From NCBI RefSeq assembly GCF_029227915.1, contig NC_079882.1, positions 28,570,001-28,634,000 of the forward strand: a DNA stretch of 64,000 bases. The letters run 5' to 3'. The number at the start of each line of letters is the position of its first letter. Position 1 is the stretch's first letter. The translations under genes were made by a program, and so were the position numbers. Origin of the DNA: Hydractinia symbiolongicarpus (Eukaryota; Cnidaria; Hydrozoa; Anthoathecata; Hydractiniidae). Below, one piece after another: positions 61,253 to 64,000 of this stretch. Under the pieces are notes generated by a model, which searched no databases, had not been told where the DNA came from, and saw only the letters and a list, made by a program, of their open reading frames with translations.

Positions 61253-61259
61253 CTTTATG

Positions 61260-62050
61260 GAGAATAGCACATCATTATCTCCACAAGGCTTGGGAACGTA
61301 CATAGGTCTAACGCATGTTGAATATTATATCTCCTTCATATTCAGGAACTAATACGTGGACGACTTACCGATTTTTCCAGAAAAAAACGTTAGCCGTTTA
61401 TATTGCGGCCAAATCGGATTAAATCCGAAAATTTGATCAAATTTGATCAAATATGGTGGGTAAGATATGTGCCAATATGGTGTATGGGGGAATAGAATAA
61501 AAGTGGAAAAGAACACAACATTTGAAATAAAATGATTGATTAAATGATTGATGTTCATAACTAGCTAAATGGCTCATTTTAACAACACAACATTTAATTG
61601 AAGTTTTAAATTTTAGTTTTTATGATAGGTATTTGCGAAACCACGAACTGTTCTTTATTTAGCTGAGGAGCATTTTGGTATTAACTTATGAGCGGAAAGT
61701 TCTGTCTGCCAGCCATCTAGCTCACAGCTAAGCTAGCTAGCTCAAAAAGCAAGATTATGGTTAGTTTAAATCTGGCTCCTTTGGCTATTTGTTGTGTTGT
61801 GTGTGGGTGCATAGCTAGATGAAGCATCATATTTTTTCCAAATACACTTCATCTCGGAGGTAACCCTCCATCAATGTTTTTTGAGGACAAGTTTGAAGGA
61901 CGGGAGATAGAGGATAGATGAAACTTAAATTAAATCATCATTTTATCTTCTTTTTTTTAAAAAAAAGTATGTAAAATGTAAATAAAAAAACATAAAAAAT
62001 GCTTAGTAAAATCATAATCGTAAGAAATAGAAATATGGTATTTTGAATAA
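61260..62050. other. Non-coding stretch
   Basis: No gene. AT-rich, with GCTAGCTAGCTA words at 61726-61742 and a poly-T/poly-A palindrome at 61950-61966. Confidence 0.4.
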
Positions 62051-62053
62051 ACA

Positions 62054-62221
62054 TTAACATTTTCCACACTTCCATTTAACAGCCTCGTCATTGTTTTTAA
62101 ATACTTTTAAAGGAATGGACACACATTTTCTGTGATACCATTCCTCGCATTTACTGCAAACAGCTATGAACATCTCGCTGTTGCCAAGTAATTGAATGAT
62201 CACCCACGTGGTGTATCTGCA
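62054..62221 (-). CDS. PHD-finger C-terminal exon
   Basis: An open minus-strand segment ends at a TAA (62054-62056) and encodes IQLLGNSEMFIAVCSKCEEW then YHRKCVSIPLKVFKNNDEAV and KWKCGKC. The pattern C-x2-C-x2-WYH-x2-C...W-x-C-x2-C is the second half of a PHD finger. It follows a stop at its 5' side, so it is the last exon of a gene or a relic of a mobile element carrying a PHD. No upstream exon was identified. Confidence 0.5.
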   Translation of the reverse strand, partial: CRYTTWVIIQLLGNSEMFIAVCSKCEEWYHRKCVSIPLKVFKNNDEAVKWKCGKC

Positions 62222-62567
62222 TCATCAACACTCTTATATAAACAACTTTTAGGCGTAAAATTGTTGTTTACATCCAACTCACATTCAGTGAATCGTGGAC
62301 TCGCTTTTTTAACTTGGTTCTGAGTCGCGCTGCATCTAGCCACTACAGGGTGCATTGGGCTCATTGGCTATGTTGCTGGCATTGTGTTAGATATAGGGTG
62401 GATCATTGGCTCTTTTAAAAGGTTTGGTTAAAACTGTGATGGTATTCTCAAGTTGCTAATTTTTTGCAACTATCTTCTCTATTTACAGGCAGACATACCG
62501 ATTTTAGAATCAGTCTTTTTTTACTTAGTATCTTTGAACTTTGTTGTCTATTTTTTGCCTGTGCATA

Positions 62568-62974
62568 TTAGGCCACCATCAAAAATATGTTGTGTTCGCA
62601 ACCTGAAGACCCTGCAAAAATGAGTCAGTTGGGCGTATTTTTTCCAGGGATTTTCAGATCGGAGCAAGCAAATTCGTTCCCAGTGCCATCACAGTATAGC
62701 GCCATTCGACATTGTTTTTAGACCATTTTTCACCACCCTGTAAACTGTCAGTAGCCACAGGAGTGTCCTAAAGAAATTAATTTTTACCGAAATTAATTTT
62801 CGTGAGTTTTTGTCAATTTTGCATAAATTAGTTCTGGCGAAAAAAAATTCTTTTTGAAAAATATCTCGCGAAATTTTTTCCCGGTCTTTTTCCGACTTAC
62901 CAACTCAAGTTTTTATTACCACAAGTGGGTTGGTCGGAGGACGCGAACACAATATATTTTTGATGACGGCCTTA
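62568..62974. mobile_element. MITE with about 30-bp terminal inverted repeats
   Basis: TTAGGCCACCATCAAAAATA plus TGTTGTGTTCGC at the left pairs with GCGAACACAATATATTTTTG plus ATGACGGCCTTA at the right. The interior is non-coding and contains repeated GAAATTAATTTT words. TTA/TAA at the ends may be a 2-3 bp duplication. Confidence 0.65.
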
Positions 62975-62979
62975 GTGTA

Positions 62980-64000
62980 AACATCCATTGTTCTCTATGA
63001 TAAACTGAAACATTACGTCACTCCGCTATTCATCTGTAGCTAATGTGTACTGTCAAACAAATTAACTTTAATAAAAGGCTTTTTTTTAAAAAAAGAAAAA
63101 AAATTAAATTATACTGGCTATAGAAATCTTGGTGCTCACAAAAATGATCGTGGGACACACGATCCTTCGTGAAGATAATAATTTTAGCGTGGTGGCCATG
63201 ATAGAATGTTTGAATGTTTGAATGTTTGTTATACTAAAGACCACAATTTTATTGTGGTTCTTTTGCATCACGCTCGTTACATGAACATGATGTTAACAAA
63301 CCTTTTCACAGTATATACTGAAACAATAGATTAAAATGTCATACCCCCACCGCTCAAAAATTTTCTTATCAGCACAAGTTTTTGTGCCAGTGAAAATTGT
63401 AATATGGTAAATCATGGACATAAAGCTCAGGATATCATTATAGAAAATTTTACTGAGAAAGGTAAAATCATGGTAAGACGTTCGCGTAATTAGGACAGTA
63501 TACACTAGCTACTTTTGGAGTCATTGACAATAATTATGGCTGATGGATACTTGACCTCTTGACCAACAGTATTAAAAATTAGTGGAATGCAAAAAAAGTA
63601 ATGAAAAACATCCTTCAACTCCATGCTTACGTATGCAGTTAAACCTCTGACAACAGTAGATGGCATATCTAATCCTTATTACCTGATTATCTAAACAAAT
63701 GGTTCTGGTGACGATATAGCAACTCCACTTGATAAATAACTTTACAAAAATACTTTAGCTGATAATAGCTGTTTTAGAAAATTTAAAATGGGTTCATAGT
63801 TTGAGCTTCTTCTGCATCATTAATAATACTTTAGAATCACTTAATATACCTTTTTCTTTGCCAAAGGAAAATTAATATTTGTTCAACATTAATATTCAGC
63901 ATTTGTGTTGATATATACTTTTCTTATAATGTAGATTATTTTATAATTAAAATTTGGGTGAATTTTAAAACTTCACAGGAGATTTTAGGTCTTAAACACT
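62980..64000. other. Non-coding flank
   Basis: No gene recognised. It holds a triple GAATGTTT (63206-63229) and a small hairpin ACCACAATTTTATTGTGGT (63240-63258). Confidence 0.4.

Overview
The window looks like AT-rich animal DNA, most likely from a cnidarian and perhaps a hydrozoan. The reasons are short GT-AG introns, a RAG1-like (N-RAG type) gene, and a mix of Ty1/copia, Ty3/gypsy, RTE-type LINE, Penelope and Harbinger-like elements. The taxon is an inference; no rRNA or marker gene is present.

Layout. 1-5295: a short dispersed repeat, then an apparently intact 11-exon gene (655-4876, + strand). Its product of about 973 residues has the RAG1-type N-terminus (paired-Cys zinc segment, RING finger, further zinc segment) joined to a transposase-like core. 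5296-60979: a candidate giant foldback transposon of 55,684 bp. Its two ends are inverted copies (GGGAAGCACTTC...). They are flanked by a perfect 8-bp duplication (AGAAAACC at 5288-5295 and 60980-60987), and each leads inward into a minisatellite built of strictly registered 10-bp modules (1.9 kb left, 4.7 kb right, opposite orientation). 60988-64000: flanking DNA with a second copy of the dispersed repeat, a PHD-like exon and a MITE.

Inside the giant element I see no convincing transposase. It holds nested elements and relics. From left to right these are: a decayed coding fragment and a MITE; a second element with 8-bp flanking duplications (9287-15879) that was split by a copia element with 77-bp LTRs (9921-15564), itself split in its integrase by a Harbinger-like MITE (12626-13736); a LINE PHD scrap; degenerate repeats around 20-21 kb and 26 kb; two well-formed exons at 24.5-24.9 kb; a Penelope-like element with RT and GIY-YIG remains; a HIRAN-like relic; several foldback or minisatellite patches; a possible 3-exon secreted-protein gene (41.5-42.2 kb, minus); an RTE LINE (43.5-46.7 kb, minus); a second copy of the Harbinger-like MITE (46.9-48.3 kb); an unassigned reverse-transcriptase element (48.3-50.8 kb); a decayed gypsy element (50.8-54.2 kb); an 87-bp minisatellite; and a cluster of CRE-like TGACGTCA sites beside the right array.

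The nesting gives a relative order: giant element or its ends, then the 9.3-15.9 kb element, then copia, then the Harbinger-like MITE. Large parts of 16-24 kb, 30-40 kb and 61-64 kb show no recognisable gene.
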